Origin: JAXGYX01 sp964487355
GTDB taxonomy: Bacteria > Bacillota > Clostridia > Saccharofermentanales > Fastidiosipilaceae
Assembly: GCA_964487355.1 (NCBI GenBank)
Contig: CAZAPS010000007.1
Span: forward strand, 1 to 57,293
Length of the DNA: 57,293 nt
Reading direction: 5' to 3'
The position numbers and the translations under genes are program-made. The notes beneath the pieces were generated by a model, which saw only the letters and a list, made by a program, of their open reading frames with translations, did no database searches and was not told the origin of the DNA. Shown piece after piece: positions 8,427 to 18,581 of the stretch; position 1 is the first letter of the stretch; each line of letters starts with the position of its first letter.

Positions 8427-11400
8427 ATGAGTCCGAACAACGCCACTTTTTTAGATTTTATCAACTTGTACTCCTCCTCGTCGCCGACCACCGGATTTGA
8501 CGAGGCGAAGCGCGCCTTGCTGTCCCACCCCGATCTCAATCAGGCCGAGGTGCGCGGCATTCATGTGAGCGCGCACGGCCAGCTGGAGCTTGAATTGCTG
8601 CTCGACATACCATTGCCGGCAGTTGATTTAAGCGCGATTGAACAGGCGCTCGCCGAACAGGTCGGCGCTCGTCAGGTTCGCTTTTTCCTGCGTTACAAGA
8701 CGCGGCCCCGACACCCCGCGCAGGCGGCGCAGGCGCTGATTCCCTGGCTAATCGAGGAGTGGAGCGCGAACCATGGCTTCATCGCCACGCTGTTGAAGCA
8801 GGCTGATTTTCGTTGTCGGGCAGATTCGTTGGATCGACTTGACGTCCATGTGCCCGACGTGGTGATCGCCTCGATCACCGACAATGTGTTAAACGACATG
8901 TCCGCGTTTATGAAAACACGGGCCGACCTCTCAATTCACTTTTCTTTGTCCGAGACGAAATCTTTCGACACCCGTGGCACCGCCCGCAGGCAGGAGGCCG
9001 CCGCCCTGGCGCGGATCAGCGCGCAGACCTTGCGTGCCCCACGGGTCAAGCAGGCGCCGACACGCGACGCGCCAAAGGCGACCGGCAGACGGTCGGCCGA
9101 ACGCCCTCATTACAAACGAAAAAGTGATGTCCTGCACGGTCGAATCAATCGAAACCTGTCGACCTCAAACATGGAACAGCTAAATCTCGATTCAGGTCTG
9201 GTCCATATTGTCGGTCAGGTCGTCAATTTTGAAAGCAAGTCGATCAGCAATGGACAAAAGACACTCTTAAAATTTGATCTGTTTGGTGAAGACGGAGCCA
9301 TCGCCTGTCGAATGTTCCTCAAGCCTGAACAGGCCGAGACGTTGACAAAGACACTGAGCCAAGAGCCCTGGTGCGGTCTGGACGGAGATGTCAGTTACAA
9401 CACTTTCGACCGCGACCTGACATGTATGGTGCGCGGAATCGAACTAATCAAAGAGCCACCCAAACGTCGCGATTTGGCAACGAAAAAAAGAGTTGAGCTG
9501 CACGCCCATACCAAGATGAGCAGCCAGGACGCGATCTGCGCGGTCGACGACCTGGTCCGCCTGGCCGCCTCGTTTGGCCATGAGGCGATCGCCATCACAG
9601 ATCATGGCGTGGTGCAATCGTTTCCCGAAGCGTACGAGACCGTCAACAGGCTGAACAAGGACGGAAATCCGATCAAGCTGATTTATGGGATGGAAGGCTA
9701 CCTTGTCGACGACGGGCGTCCCGCGGTCTACGGAGTCGAACCCGCCGCCTCGCTAAACGAGTTTGTGGCGCTGGATCTGGAAACAACCGGACTGGATTCC
9801 GCTAAAGAGCGCATCATTGAAGTCGGCGCGATCCGGTACAGGTTAAATGACGCTGGTGAATTTGAGGAGAGTGAAACATTTCATTCTTTTGTCGACCCCG
9901 AAAAAGAATTGTCACAGGAAATTCATGAGTTGACCGGCATCCATTCTTTTGATTTGCAAGGCGCCCCCAAATGCTTTCCGGTCATGGAACAACTCAAGGC
10001 CTTTATCGGCGACGCTCCGATCATCGGCCATAACGTGTTGTTCGACCTGGGTTTTTTGCGCTATGCCGGTTTTGACACACCTCGACCGGACGACCCGCGG
10101 ATCCACTTCAATCCGACGGCGGTGGACACACTTGAACTCGCCCGTCACTGCTTCAAAAATCAAAAAAGCTATCGGCTGGGTGACCTGGCGGTCGCCCTGG
10201 AACTCGAAACAGGTGAGCTGCATCGGGCGGTCGACGACGCGCGCCTTGCCGCGCGCCTGTTTTTGAAGATGTGGGCGTTGCTGGAACGTCCTGAGCTCAG
10301 CGAGCTCAACCAACAGCTGGGTTGCATGGATACAGCCGAGCTGACAAAGCGAAAGACAAAAGTCTACCATATCATCTTCTTGGTGAACGACGAAGTCGGA
10401 CTGTATCATCTATATCGCCTGGTATCCGAGTCTCATATTAAATACTTCAACCACCGTCCGCGCATTCCCAAAAGTCTGTTGACCTATCTGCGCGACGGAT
10501 TGACGGTGGGCTCGGCCTGTGAGGCCGGCCAGGTGTTTTGCGCGGTCAAAGAGCTTTACACAAAATGTGGCGGGGACTATGAACTGGCGCGCAAGCAGCT
10601 GCGCGATTGGGATATTCGCTCTTTGGCCCGACACTACGACTACCTTGAGATACAGCCGTTGACCAACAACAAGTATCTACTTGATCTGGCGGACAATCAC
10701 ATTGATGATCAAACCGACCTCGAAAACCTCAATCGTCTGGTGGTCGAATTAGGTGAGATCAACGGTCAAAAGGTGGTCGCCACCTGTGACACGCATTTTT
10801 TACATGAAGAGGATAAAATATATCGCGGTATCATGCAGACAAATATGGGCTATGCCGACGCCGACAATCAATCCGACCTTTATTTCCGCGGCACGGATGA
10901 AATGCTGTCAGAGTTCGCCTACCTCGGGCCGGAAAAGGCGCGTGAGATCGTGATTGAACACACACACACCATCGCCTCGCGGATCAAGCCGGGACTGCGG
11001 CCATTTCCCGAAGGCTCATTCCCGCCACTGATCAACACCGCCGCGGACGATGTGCGCGAGATGACCTGGGCCACCGCCCGCTCCCTCTACGAAAAAGATG
11101 GCGAGCTTCCTGTGGTTGTCGAACAGCGCATCGAAAAAGAGCTGAGTTCCATCATCGACAATGGGTTCGCCGTGATGTATTTCATCTCGGCCAAACTGGT
11201 CAATCAATCGATGTCTGACGGCTACATTGTCGGCTCACGCGGTTCGGTCGGATCATCTTTTGTGGCGACACTTTGTCACATAACAGAGGTGAATCCGCTG
11301 ATTCCCCACTATCGCTGCCCCAATTGTAAACATAGTGAGTTCTTTGATGACGGAGTCTATGGATCCGGCTACGATCTGCCGCCCAAGGACTGCCCATTTT

Positions 11401-12920
11401 GCGACAATCCGTTGACGCGGGACGGACAAGACATACCGTTTGAGACTTTCCTGGGATTTGAAGGAGACAAACAACCGGATATCGATCTGAACTTTTCCAG
11501 TGAATATCAACCGCGCGCCCATCAATATGTCGTTCAGATGTTTGGCGCGGCGCATACCTTCCGAGCCGGAACAATCGGCTCCTACGCCGAAAAGAACGCC
11601 GAAGGTTTGGTGCGTGGCTGGCTGGAAAAGCACGATCAGACCGCGAATCGAGCCCGCATCCGCCAATTGGCGTCCGGTTTGAACGGTGTCAAGCGCACCA
11701 CCGGCCAGCATCCGGGGGGGATCGTGGTCATTCCCAAAGAACAGGAGATCTACGATTTCACACCGGTTCAATTTCCGGCGAATGATGTGAACGCCTCCAT
11801 GACGACAACGCATTTTGACTTTAAAGCCATGCAGGACACCATCTTGAAATTGGATATTCTGGGACATATGGATCCCACAATGTTAAAAATGCTGGGTGAC
11901 CTCACCGGCGAGGAGATCGCCAGCATCCCAATACCGGATGACAAGGTAATGGCGTTATTTCAATCGGTCGAGCCGTTGGGAATCACTCCGGGAAGCACCA
12001 CCACGGATTCCGGAACACTTGGGCTGCCCGAGCTGGGCACGCCGATGGCGCGGGATATGATCAGCGAGACCACCCCCGGCAGTTTTTATAACCTGGTGCA
12101 GCTGATGGGCCTTTCACACGGCACTGATGTTTGGAAAGGGAACGCCCAGGATTTGATACGTGACGGTGTCTGCACCATAGATGAGGTCATCGGCTGTCGC
12201 GATGGAATCATGACCCGCCTGATCCACTGGGGACTGCCCAGCAAAGCCTCGTTTGACATTATGGAAAAGGTGCGCAAAGGGAGAGCTTTGAGTGAGGAAC
12301 AGCTAAATTTGATGAGGGAGAACCATGTGCCGGAGTGGTATATAGATTCATGTGAAAAAATCAAATACATGTTTCCCAAAGCGCACGCGGCCGCCTACTC
12401 AATCTCGTCACTGCGTGTCGCCTGGTTTAAGGTCTACCACCCCGAAGCTTTTTACGCGTCCTATTTCACAGTCCGCGCGGCGGGCAGTTTCGATTGCACG
12501 ATTATGTGTGGTTCAAAGCAGGATGTGCTGAGACAACTAAAGATCCTGACCGAAAGCGTGAAGCGTTTTGACGCGACCGAAAAAGAGAAAAAATCGTTGG
12601 AATTGTTGGAATTGGTCGAGGAAATGCTGACGCGTGGCATCCAATTCTTGCCGGTCGACATCAATTTGTCACAAGGCAGCCGGTTCACGGTGGAAGGCCA
12701 GGGGAAAATCCGTCCCTCGCTGGATTCCATTCCGGGTATCAGCGCGGCCATGGGTGAGAAGATCGTGGCGGAACGAGAGACAGGCGATCTTTTCAAAAAC
12801 CAGGAGGAAGCGGGGGGACGATGCGGGTTGGGCCCTTCGGCCATGGCCTCACTGCGCGAATGTGGCGCCTTTGGCGAATTGCCGGAGTCCGCCCAGCTGG
12901 ATTTGTTCAGTCTGCTGTAA
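8427..12920 (+). CDS. polC: DNA polymerase III PolC-type, alpha subunit with proofreading
   Basis: Replicative polymerase of low-GC Gram-positives. Over 1497 aa the order is: N-terminal domain, OB fold (about 245-335), PHP domain starting KRVELHAHTKMSSQDA, and an inserted DEDDh exonuclease (VALDLETTGL near residue 448, GHNVLFDLGFL, HRAVDDARLA). The second PHP part, zinc motif CPNC...CPFC and polymerase core follow (PDIDLNFSSEYQ, RTTGQHPGGIVVIP, LKLDILGHMDPTML). The C-terminus has a helix-hairpin-helix and ends LDLFSLL, which resembles a beta-clamp-binding tail. The length and domain order are normal. Confidence 0.97.
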   Translation: MSPNNATFLDFINLYSSSSPTTGFDEAKRALLSHPDLNQAEVRGIHVSAHGQLELELLLDIPLPAVDLSAIEQALAEQVGARQVRFFLRYKTRPRHPAQAAQALIPWLIEEWSANHGFIATLLKQADFRCRADSLDRLDVHVPDVVIASITDNVLNDMSAFMKTRADLSIHFSLSETKSFDTRGTARRQEAAALARISAQTLRAPRVKQAPTRDAPKATGRRSAERPHYKRKSDVLHGRINRNLSTSNMEQLNLDSGLVHIVGQVVNFESKSISNGQKTLLKFDLFGEDGAIACRMFLKPEQAETLTKTLSQEPWCGLDGDVSYNTFDRDLTCMVRGIELIKEPPKRRDLATKKRVELHAHTKMSSQDAICAVDDLVRLAASFGHEAIAITDHGVVQSFPEAYETVNRLNKDGNPIKLIYGMEGYLVDDGRPAVYGVEPAASLNEFVALDLETTGLDSAKERIIEVGAIRYRLNDAGEFEESETFHSFVDPEKELSQEIHELTGIHSFDLQGAPKCFPVMEQLKAFIGDAPIIGHNVLFDLGFLRYAGFDTPRPDDPRIHFNPTAVDTLELARHCFKNQKSYRLGDLAVALELETGELHRAVDDARLAARLFLKMWALLERPELSELNQQLGCMDTAELTKRKTKVYHIIFLVNDEVGLYHLYRLVSESHIKYFNHRPRIPKSLLTYLRDGLTVGSACEAGQVFCAVKELYTKCGGDYELARKQLRDWDIRSLARHYDYLEIQPLTNNKYLLDLADNHIDDQTDLENLNRLVVELGEINGQKVVATCDTHFLHEEDKIYRGIMQTNMGYADADNQSDLYFRGTDEMLSEFAYLGPEKAREIVIEHTHTIASRIKPGLRPFPEGSFPPLINTAADDVREMTWATARSLYEKDGELPVVVEQRIEKELSSIIDNGFAVMYFISAKLVNQSMSDGYIVGSRGSVGSSFVATLCHITEVNPLIPHYRCPNCKHSEFFDDGVYGSGYDLPPKDCPFCDNPLTRDGQDIPFETFLGFEGDKQPDIDLNFSSEYQPRAHQYVVQMFGAAHTFRAGTIGSYAEKNAEGLVRGWLEKHDQTANRARIRQLASGLNGVKRTTGQHPGGIVVIPKEQEIYDFTPVQFPANDVNASMTTTHFDFKAMQDTILKLDILGHMDPTMLKMLGDLTGEEIASIPIPDDKVMALFQSVEPLGITPGSTTTDSGTLGLPELGTPMARDMISETTPGSFYNLVQLMGLSHGTDVWKGNAQDLIRDGVCTIDEVIGCRDGIMTRLIHWGLPSKASFDIMEKVRKGRALSEEQLNLMRENHVPEWYIDSCEKIKYMFPKAHAAAYSISSLRVAWFKVYHPEAFYASYFTVRAAGSFDCTIMCGSKQDVLRQLKILTESVKRFDATEKEKKSLELLELVEEMLTRGIQFLPVDINLSQGSRFTVEGQGKIRPSLDSIPGISAAMGEKIVAERETGDLFKNQEEAGGRCGLGPSAMASLRECGAFGELPESAQLDLFSLL

Positions 12921-12932
12921 AGGAGGGTTGTC

Positions 12933-15392
12933 GTGCTCATTCAAGTCGTTTTGCGCGACGCCGCGCCACAATATGACAACCGGTACACCTATCGGGTACC
13001 GCGATCCTTTCAGGACAAAATTTGTGTCGGGCAGCGAGTGGTGGTCGCTTTTGGCAGCGCCGACCGAACTGTGGAGGCGATTGTCTGGGCGTTGCTTACG
13101 CCTGAAGAGGAAGCCGAACAAATATTTAAGATTAAAAATCTAATTGAGATCCTGGATCCCTATCCGGTCTTGACTGATGATCAGATGAAATTGGTGGAGC
13201 AAATGCGCATTCGCTACGCCTGCACCTATGGTGACGCGATCCGTTGCATGCTGCCCGCGGGTGTGGCGCTGGACCTCGTCAAATACGTCCATTTGCGGCA
13301 AAAACCCGAGGAAATTCCCGTGCTGTCCCGTGACAATCGAGTGATCGACAAATTAAGCTGCGCCGCGGGCGGCTGCCTGCCACTTACCGAACTGCTGAAA
13401 GATGAACAGATCACCGATCAATCGGTGCGTGACCTGGTCGCTCAGGGAATGGTCGAGATCAACGAGACGATTGGCGCGGGCATGAGCCCGAGCACAGTAC
13501 GCACTGTGTTTCCGGTCGATCGCGCGATCATCGCGGAGTTACTGGAAGAGGGTGGACTAAAATACATCAATCAGATCAGAGTGTTGGATTTTTTGCTGGA
13601 ATACGATGAGTCGCCGGTCGAGGATGTGCTCCACGCCTGCGCGGTCACCATTTCAACTTTGAACACACTCAAAAAAAAGAGCTTGGTTGAGTTTGGCAAG
13701 CAAATCGCGCTGCCCGATCCGGACCTGCCCGACATCACACGTGAGCCGATGCTCATCCCGACTTTGGAACAGCAGGAGGCGATCAACCGGATCACCCGTT
13801 CGACCAAAGAGAAGGGCGACTTGCGCCGCATTCGGGAGTTTTTATTATATGGTGTGACCGGATCGGGGAAAACCGAAGTCTATATGCAGGTGGCTGCCGC
13901 TGTGTTGGCGCGGGATAAGGATGTCATCTTGCTTGTGCCCGAGATTTCATTGACGCCACAGATGACACACTCACTGGTCGCAAGATTTGGCGACAAAGTC
14001 GCGATTTTACATTCGCGGCTCACCCCGCGAGAGCGATTCAATCAGTGGCGCAGAATACAAAATGGTGACGCCAGGATCGTCGTTGGAGCCCGATCCGCAG
14101 TGTTCGCCCCTGTGCGCGACTTGGGATTGTTGATTATTGACGAGGAACAGGAGAGCACCTATCAAAGCGAGATCAAACCACGCTATCACGCCGCGACCAT
14201 CGCGCGCCTGAGAGTACGCGACCGTTCGGCCTCTCTGGTGCTGGGCTCCGCGACGCCGGCGGTCGAGACCTGGCATCGCACGGAAACCGGCAAGTCAATC
14301 TGTCTGCGGCTCACCGAACGCCCCGGTGGCGCGATCTTGCCGACGACCCATTTGATCGACATGAGAACTGAGCTGGCGGAAGGCAATTTTTCTTTGTTTA
14401 GCCGCGCGCTGAAACAGGGACTGGAACAGACCTTCGCGGCCGGCGACCAGGCGATGATATTTTTAAATCGCAGAGGATATTCCGGGATCTATCTTTGCCG
14501 CTCATGTGGAGAGACGGTGATGTGCCCTTCCTGCGATGTCAAGATGACCTTGCATCGACAGTACAACGCCAACAAGGATCAATTGATGTGCCACTATTGT
14601 GGACGGGTGGAAAGAGCGCCCAGGTTTTGTCCGTCATGTGACAGTGATCTGATCGCGGGTTTCGGAGTCGGCACGCAACAGGTCGAGCAGGCCTTCACTG
14701 AGTTGTTTCCCGACAATAAAGCGCTGCGCATGGATCAGGACACGACCGCGGGACGAACCTCACATGTCGATTTGCTCAGCACGTTTCGAGCCGGCAAGGC
14801 GGATGTGCTGATCGGCACGCAGATGATCGCCAAAGGTCATGATTTCCCCAATGTGACTTTGGTGGGCATACTGTCAGCGGATTTATTGATGGGGCAAAAT
14901 GATTTTCGCGCCTCCGAACGGGCGTTTCAGCTGATCACTCAGGCGGCGGGCAGAGCCGGCCGCAAAAGCAAACCGGGAGAGGTCTACATCCAGGCGTATG
15001 ATCTGGATCACTACGCGGTGCGATCCGCGGCCGCTCAGGATTTTGGCTCATTTTACCGACAGGAGATTAAATTTCGTGAGCAGATGGACTATCCGCCATT
15101 TGGTGTGATCGCCTCGGTCGTGTGTTCGGGAAAATCAGATCAGGACGCAAAACACGCGATCCAAATGGCCGCGCAAAAAGCACGGCGGATCATCGAGTTT
15201 CGTCCCGATCTTGGTGTCATCCGACTGCTCCAGCCCACGCCCAGCCCGATCAGGCGGGTGAACAATCAGTCCAGATGGCAGATGGTGATGAAATCAAAGA
15301 ATCATTATCCACTTAGTCTAATGTTAAAAGAACTGTCTTTGTTGCGTTATCCCAAGGGAGTCAGTGTCTCATTGCGTCTGGATCCCGCTTAG
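12933..15392 (+). CDS. priA: Primosomal protein N' (PriA helicase)
   Basis: Superfamily 2 helicase that restarts stalled replication forks. The Walker A motif is GVTGSGKTEVYMQV, the DEAH-type box is IDEEQESTYQSE, and the family has GARSAVFAP between them. The zinc-binding insert shows CRSCGETVMCPSC and CHYCGRVERAPRFCPSC. The later helicase motifs include IGTQMIAKGHDFPNVTLVG and QAAGRAGRKSKPGEV. The GTG at 12933 is chosen because AAAGGAGGG (12919-12926) overlaps the polC stop. The protein is 819 aa, a normal size. It heads the priA-def-fmt-rsmB run. Confidence 0.97.
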   Translation: MLIQVVLRDAAPQYDNRYTYRVPRSFQDKICVGQRVVVAFGSADRTVEAIVWALLTPEEEAEQIFKIKNLIEILDPYPVLTDDQMKLVEQMRIRYACTYGDAIRCMLPAGVALDLVKYVHLRQKPEEIPVLSRDNRVIDKLSCAAGGCLPLTELLKDEQITDQSVRDLVAQGMVEINETIGAGMSPSTVRTVFPVDRAIIAELLEEGGLKYINQIRVLDFLLEYDESPVEDVLHACAVTISTLNTLKKKSLVEFGKQIALPDPDLPDITREPMLIPTLEQQEAINRITRSTKEKGDLRRIREFLLYGVTGSGKTEVYMQVAAAVLARDKDVILLVPEISLTPQMTHSLVARFGDKVAILHSRLTPRERFNQWRRIQNGDARIVVGARSAVFAPVRDLGLLIIDEEQESTYQSEIKPRYHAATIARLRVRDRSASLVLGSATPAVETWHRTETGKSICLRLTERPGGAILPTTHLIDMRTELAEGNFSLFSRALKQGLEQTFAAGDQAMIFLNRRGYSGIYLCRSCGETVMCPSCDVKMTLHRQYNANKDQLMCHYCGRVERAPRFCPSCDSDLIAGFGVGTQQVEQAFTELFPDNKALRMDQDTTAGRTSHVDLLSTFRAGKADVLIGTQMIAKGHDFPNVTLVGILSADLLMGQNDFRASERAFQLITQAAGRAGRKSKPGEVYIQAYDLDHYAVRSAAAQDFGSFYRQEIKFREQMDYPPFGVIASVVCSGKSDQDAKHAIQMAAQKARRIIEFRPDLGVIRLLQPTPSPIRRVNNQSRWQMVMKSKNHYPLSLMLKELSLLRYPKGVSVSLRLDPA

Positions 15393-15484
15393 CCGAAAGC
15401 TCACTTTGAGTTAAAACCCCGTTAATACATGAATGGAGACAAGGTAGCGATGAACCACCGGTTACGCGTCCCTAAGTCGTCATA

Positions 15485-15578
15485 TGTTATAATATCTGTC
15501 ATTGTAAGCGACGATATTTGATCAGATCCAAAATCAATATTTAGTTGAACACAAGAGATCAATATTTGATTGGATCCA
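15485..15578 (+). promoter_or_regulatory. Extended -10 promoter and repeat-rich leader of def
   Basis: TGTTATAAT at 15485-15493 is an extended -10 box. Downstream, a 17-bp sequence is repeated directly (15514-15530 and 15562-15578, 15 of 17 identical), and ATCAATATTT also occurs twice (15533, 15558). AGATCCAAAATCAATATT near 15525 can also pair with AATATTTGATTGGATC near 15561 to form a leader hairpin. The rest of 15393-15616 shows no gene. Confidence 0.55.
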
Positions 15579-15616
15579 TTCAAATGAAGATAGAACTGAT
15601 ATGTTTGGAGAGTAAA

Positions 15617-16108
15617 ATGGCGATTAGAAATATAGTTACAATTGGAGACGATGTCTTGCGCAAGCGGGCCCGGGAAGTGGACCGCGTCGATGACAAAATC
15701 CGCGCTTTGATCGACGATATGAAGGATACCCTGAGCGACAGCGAGAACGGTATCGGGCTCGCCGCCCCACAGGTGGGCATGTTGAAACGAATTTTTGTAA
15801 TTGACATGCAGGACGGTCAAGGCTGCACGGTCTATGTCAACCCTCAGATTGTCGACGAATCAGGCAAGCAGGTCGGAAGAGAAGGATGTCTCAGTGTGCC
15901 GGGCGAATGGGGCGAGGTGGAGCGTCCTGCCGCCATCACGGTCAAGGCCATGGATGAGGACGGTGAGTGGTTTGTTCAACAGGCGGACGGTCTGTTGGCG
16001 ACTTGCATTTGTCATGAAAACGATCATTTAGACGGCGTGTTGTTCATCGACCGTGTCATAGGCGATTCACTCGAGACCGATGACATCAGAAATGAGAGTG
16101 ACCGGTGA
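15617..16108 (+). CDS. def: Peptide deformylase
   Basis: Removes the formyl group from nascent proteins. The three metal-site motifs are all present: GIGLAAPQVG (motif 1), EGCLSVPG (motif 2, Cys ligand) and CHENDHLDG (motif 3, HExxH-like HENDH). A TTG at 15545 would add 24 residues that do not resemble the family. The ATG at 15617 follows TTTGGAGAG and gives a normal 163-aa protein. The stop overlaps the fmt start (GTGA), pairing the formylation and deformylation enzymes. Confidence 0.96.
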   Translation: MAIRNIVTIGDDVLRKRAREVDRVDDKIRALIDDMKDTLSDSENGIGLAAPQVGMLKRIFVIDMQDGQGCTVYVNPQIVDESGKQVGREGCLSVPGEWGEVERPAAITVKAMDEDGEWFVQQADGLLATCICHENDHLDGVLFIDRVIGDSLETDDIRNESDR

Positions 16109-17094
16109 AGCGTGACGTTGTTTTTTTAGGCACGCCGGAGTTCGCGGCGGAGGTGTTGCGAGAACTGGCGGCGCCGGAGTCAAATTATCAAGTGACCTTG
16201 GCGGTCAGCCAGCCGGATCGGCCACAAGGGCGCAGACAAACTCTGATCCCCACCCCTGTGCATGAACTGGCGGTTGAAATGGGCATCCCTGTCTATCAGC
16301 CGGAATCAGCCAAGGACGACGCTTTTTATGAACGGCTCGCCGCCGAGAAACCTGATTTTCTGGTGACGGCCGCTTACGGAAGAATCCTGCCGCGAAGAGT
16401 GCTCGATATCGCGCGCGTTGAGGCCATCAACGTGCACGCTTCCCTATTGCCCAAATATCGGGGAGCGGCTCCGGTGCATTGGAGTGTGATCAACGGTGAT
16501 TCGCGGACCGGTGTCAGCATCATGCGCATGGTTGAAAAGATGGACGCAGGACCGGTTTTCGCGCAGGCGAGTCTGGCCATCGGGCCAAACGAGACCGCTC
16601 CGGAACTGATGGATCGCCTGGCCAAACTGGGCGCTGAATTGCTACCGCCGACTTTGGATCGCATTGTGGACGGATTGACTCCGCGGGAACAAGATGAGGA
16701 GGCGGTGACATACGCCGCGATGCTGACTCGCGAGACGGGTTTGATCGACTGGAGCAAAAGCGCTCGGGAAATTCACAACCTGGTCCGGGGCACATTTTGC
16801 TGGCCCTGCGCTTCGACCACTTTAAATGGCGAGCCAATCAAAGTGCACCGCACGGCGCTGCCTGAGCGCCCGCTGGACTTGTGGAACACTCTACCCGAAC
16901 AAAAGCGGGAAAAGGCGACACCGGGCATGATCATGTCCTGCCGGGACGGGCGAATGTTGGTGAATTGTGGCGCTCCGGACAAACCGGGCGATCTGCTGGA
17001 AATTTTGGAGCTGCAGACCTCGGGTGGCAAACGACTCACCGCGCAGGTGTGCGCGCATAACTATATGGCGGGCACATCTTTTGGTGAGTGTTGA
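16105..17094 (+). CDS. fmt: Methionyl-tRNA formyltransferase
   Basis: Formylates initiator Met-tRNA using 10-formyl-THF. The N-terminal domain begins VVFLGTPEFAAEVL. The folate and catalytic segment is INVHASLLPKYRGAAPVHWS, with the catalytic Asn and His visible, followed by MRMVEKMDAGPVF. The C-terminal tRNA-binding domain starts around residue 205. The length of 329 aa is slightly above average. The GTG start overlaps the def stop by 4 bp, the usual def-fmt coupling. Confidence 0.96.
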   Translation: MKRDVVFLGTPEFAAEVLRELAAPESNYQVTLAVSQPDRPQGRRQTLIPTPVHELAVEMGIPVYQPESAKDDAFYERLAAEKPDFLVTAAYGRILPRRVLDIARVEAINVHASLLPKYRGAAPVHWSVINGDSRTGVSIMRMVEKMDAGPVFAQASLAIGPNETAPELMDRLAKLGAELLPPTLDRIVDGLTPREQDEEAVTYAAMLTRETGLIDWSKSAREIHNLVRGTFCWPCASTTLNGEPIKVHRTALPERPLDLWNTLPEQKREKATPGMIMSCRDGRMLVNCGAPDKPGDLLEILELQTSGGKRLTAQVCAHNYMAGTSFGEC

Positions 17095-17095
17095 C

Positions 17096-18487
17096 ATGAC
17101 AAACCATATTGTTGACGATCCGGCTCCGGCCAAAAAGAATCGAGCCTGGCCTCGCCTGTCAAAGCCAAACGCGCGGACGATCGCGTTCAAAGCGCTTTAC
17201 AGGGTGCTTGAAGAGGACGGCTACACCAATTTGTCGTTGCGCTATTTTTTAAATGGAGTCAGATTGGACGCGAGGGAACGGTCATTCGCCACCGCCATCG
17301 TCTATGGGACAGTCACCCGTCTGGTCACGATCGACTACCTGTTGAGCAAGATCAGCAACACCCCACTTGAAAAACTTCAACCGGCCGTGCGCACTGTGTT
17401 GCGGATGGGAATGTGGCAAATTCGCTGGTCATTCGCGGTGCCCGCGGCCGCGGTTGTGGACGAATCATGTAAACTCACACGTCTGGTCGCGAATCCGGGG
17501 GCGGTCGGTCTGGTTAACGGTGTCTTACGCAAGGCGTCCACGAAAACTTTGTCGCTGCCACAGCGCGATTTCGCCTTGCGCCACGCGCTGATACCTGAGC
17601 TTGGCGGTTTGCTAAAGTCATGGTTCGGTGAAAAACGAGCCGAAGACATAATGGAGGCGTTCGCAAAACCACCTCCGTTGACGATCCGGGTACGCGATTC
17701 ATTTATTGATGACGACTCTCAAATTGAACTGTCGGCCGGCGCCTTTTTTCCACAGGCGAGAACCGTAAAGGAACTGTCCGCGCCGCTTGAGCGCTTACAG
17801 ACATTTATTGACGGCTCATTTTATGTGCAGGGAGAAGGAGCCATGCTCGCCGGTCATCTGGTGGACGCGAAAACCGGTCAACACGCCCTCGACGTGTGCG
17901 CCGCGCCCGGAGGCAAGACCGCTCAACTTGCCGAACAGGTCGGACCAACCGGGCAGGTCGTCGCGCGCGACATTCATCCCGCCCGGGCGGAGTTGATCGA
18001 GCAGAACATGAAGCGCCTGAAACTGGACAACGTGTTGATTCAAATCAGCGACGCGGCCGTCGCTCATCCGCAAGACCGGCGAAAATTTGACCGGGTGCTT
18101 GTCGACGCTCCTTGCAGTGGACTTGGACAATTGGCCAATCGACCTGAATTACGGTTTCGCATGACCTATGAACAGATCCGATCGCTGCCACCACTTCAAA
18201 TGTCAATCTTAAAGGCAGCGGCAAAAGCCGTCCGACTTGGCGGCAGGCTGATTTACAGCACCTGCACGATCAATCCGACTGAAAATGAAGGGGTCGTTCA
18301 ATCTTTTTTGGCAGAACACGCCGATTCTTTTCGTGCCTATGATCTTTCGGACTTACTTCCTTTGCGCCTGGCGCGTGCGGACAGCGCCATTGTTGAACAT
18401 GCGAAGAATGGATATCTGACCTTGCTTCCCGATAAAGTGGACTGTGAGGGTTTTTTCATTGCGGCGCTGGAACGAATCACAGATTGA
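17096..18487 (+). CDS. rsmB: 16S rRNA (cytosine-967-C5)-methyltransferase
   Basis: Methylates C967 of 16S rRNA. The N-terminal 140 residues are a NusB-like RNA-binding domain. The SAM site is ALDVCAAPGGKTAQLAEQ. The two catalytic cysteines are in VDAPCSGLGQLANRPE (PCS motif) and IYSTCTINPTENEGVV (TC motif). The frame is open upstream into fmt, but the ATG at 17096, one base after the fmt stop, gives a normal 463-aa protein. The ribosome site GGTGAG is weak, so coupling to fmt is likely. Confidence 0.94.
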   Translation: MTNHIVDDPAPAKKNRAWPRLSKPNARTIAFKALYRVLEEDGYTNLSLRYFLNGVRLDARERSFATAIVYGTVTRLVTIDYLLSKISNTPLEKLQPAVRTVLRMGMWQIRWSFAVPAAAVVDESCKLTRLVANPGAVGLVNGVLRKASTKTLSLPQRDFALRHALIPELGGLLKSWFGEKRAEDIMEAFAKPPPLTIRVRDSFIDDDSQIELSAGAFFPQARTVKELSAPLERLQTFIDGSFYVQGEGAMLAGHLVDAKTGQHALDVCAAPGGKTAQLAEQVGPTGQVVARDIHPARAELIEQNMKRLKLDNVLIQISDAAVAHPQDRRKFDRVLVDAPCSGLGQLANRPELRFRMTYEQIRSLPPLQMSILKAAAKAVRLGGRLIYSTCTINPTENEGVVQSFLAEHADSFRAYDLSDLLPLRLARADSAIVEHAKNGYLTLLPDKVDCEGFFIAALERITD

Positions 18488-18581
18488 AAAGAATGTTATA
18501 ATACTACCAAGTTTGCATCCAAATTTGTTTGGACGTTTGAACGTTCGCCTCGGCCCGGCCGGGACGACGTCGGAGAAAAAT

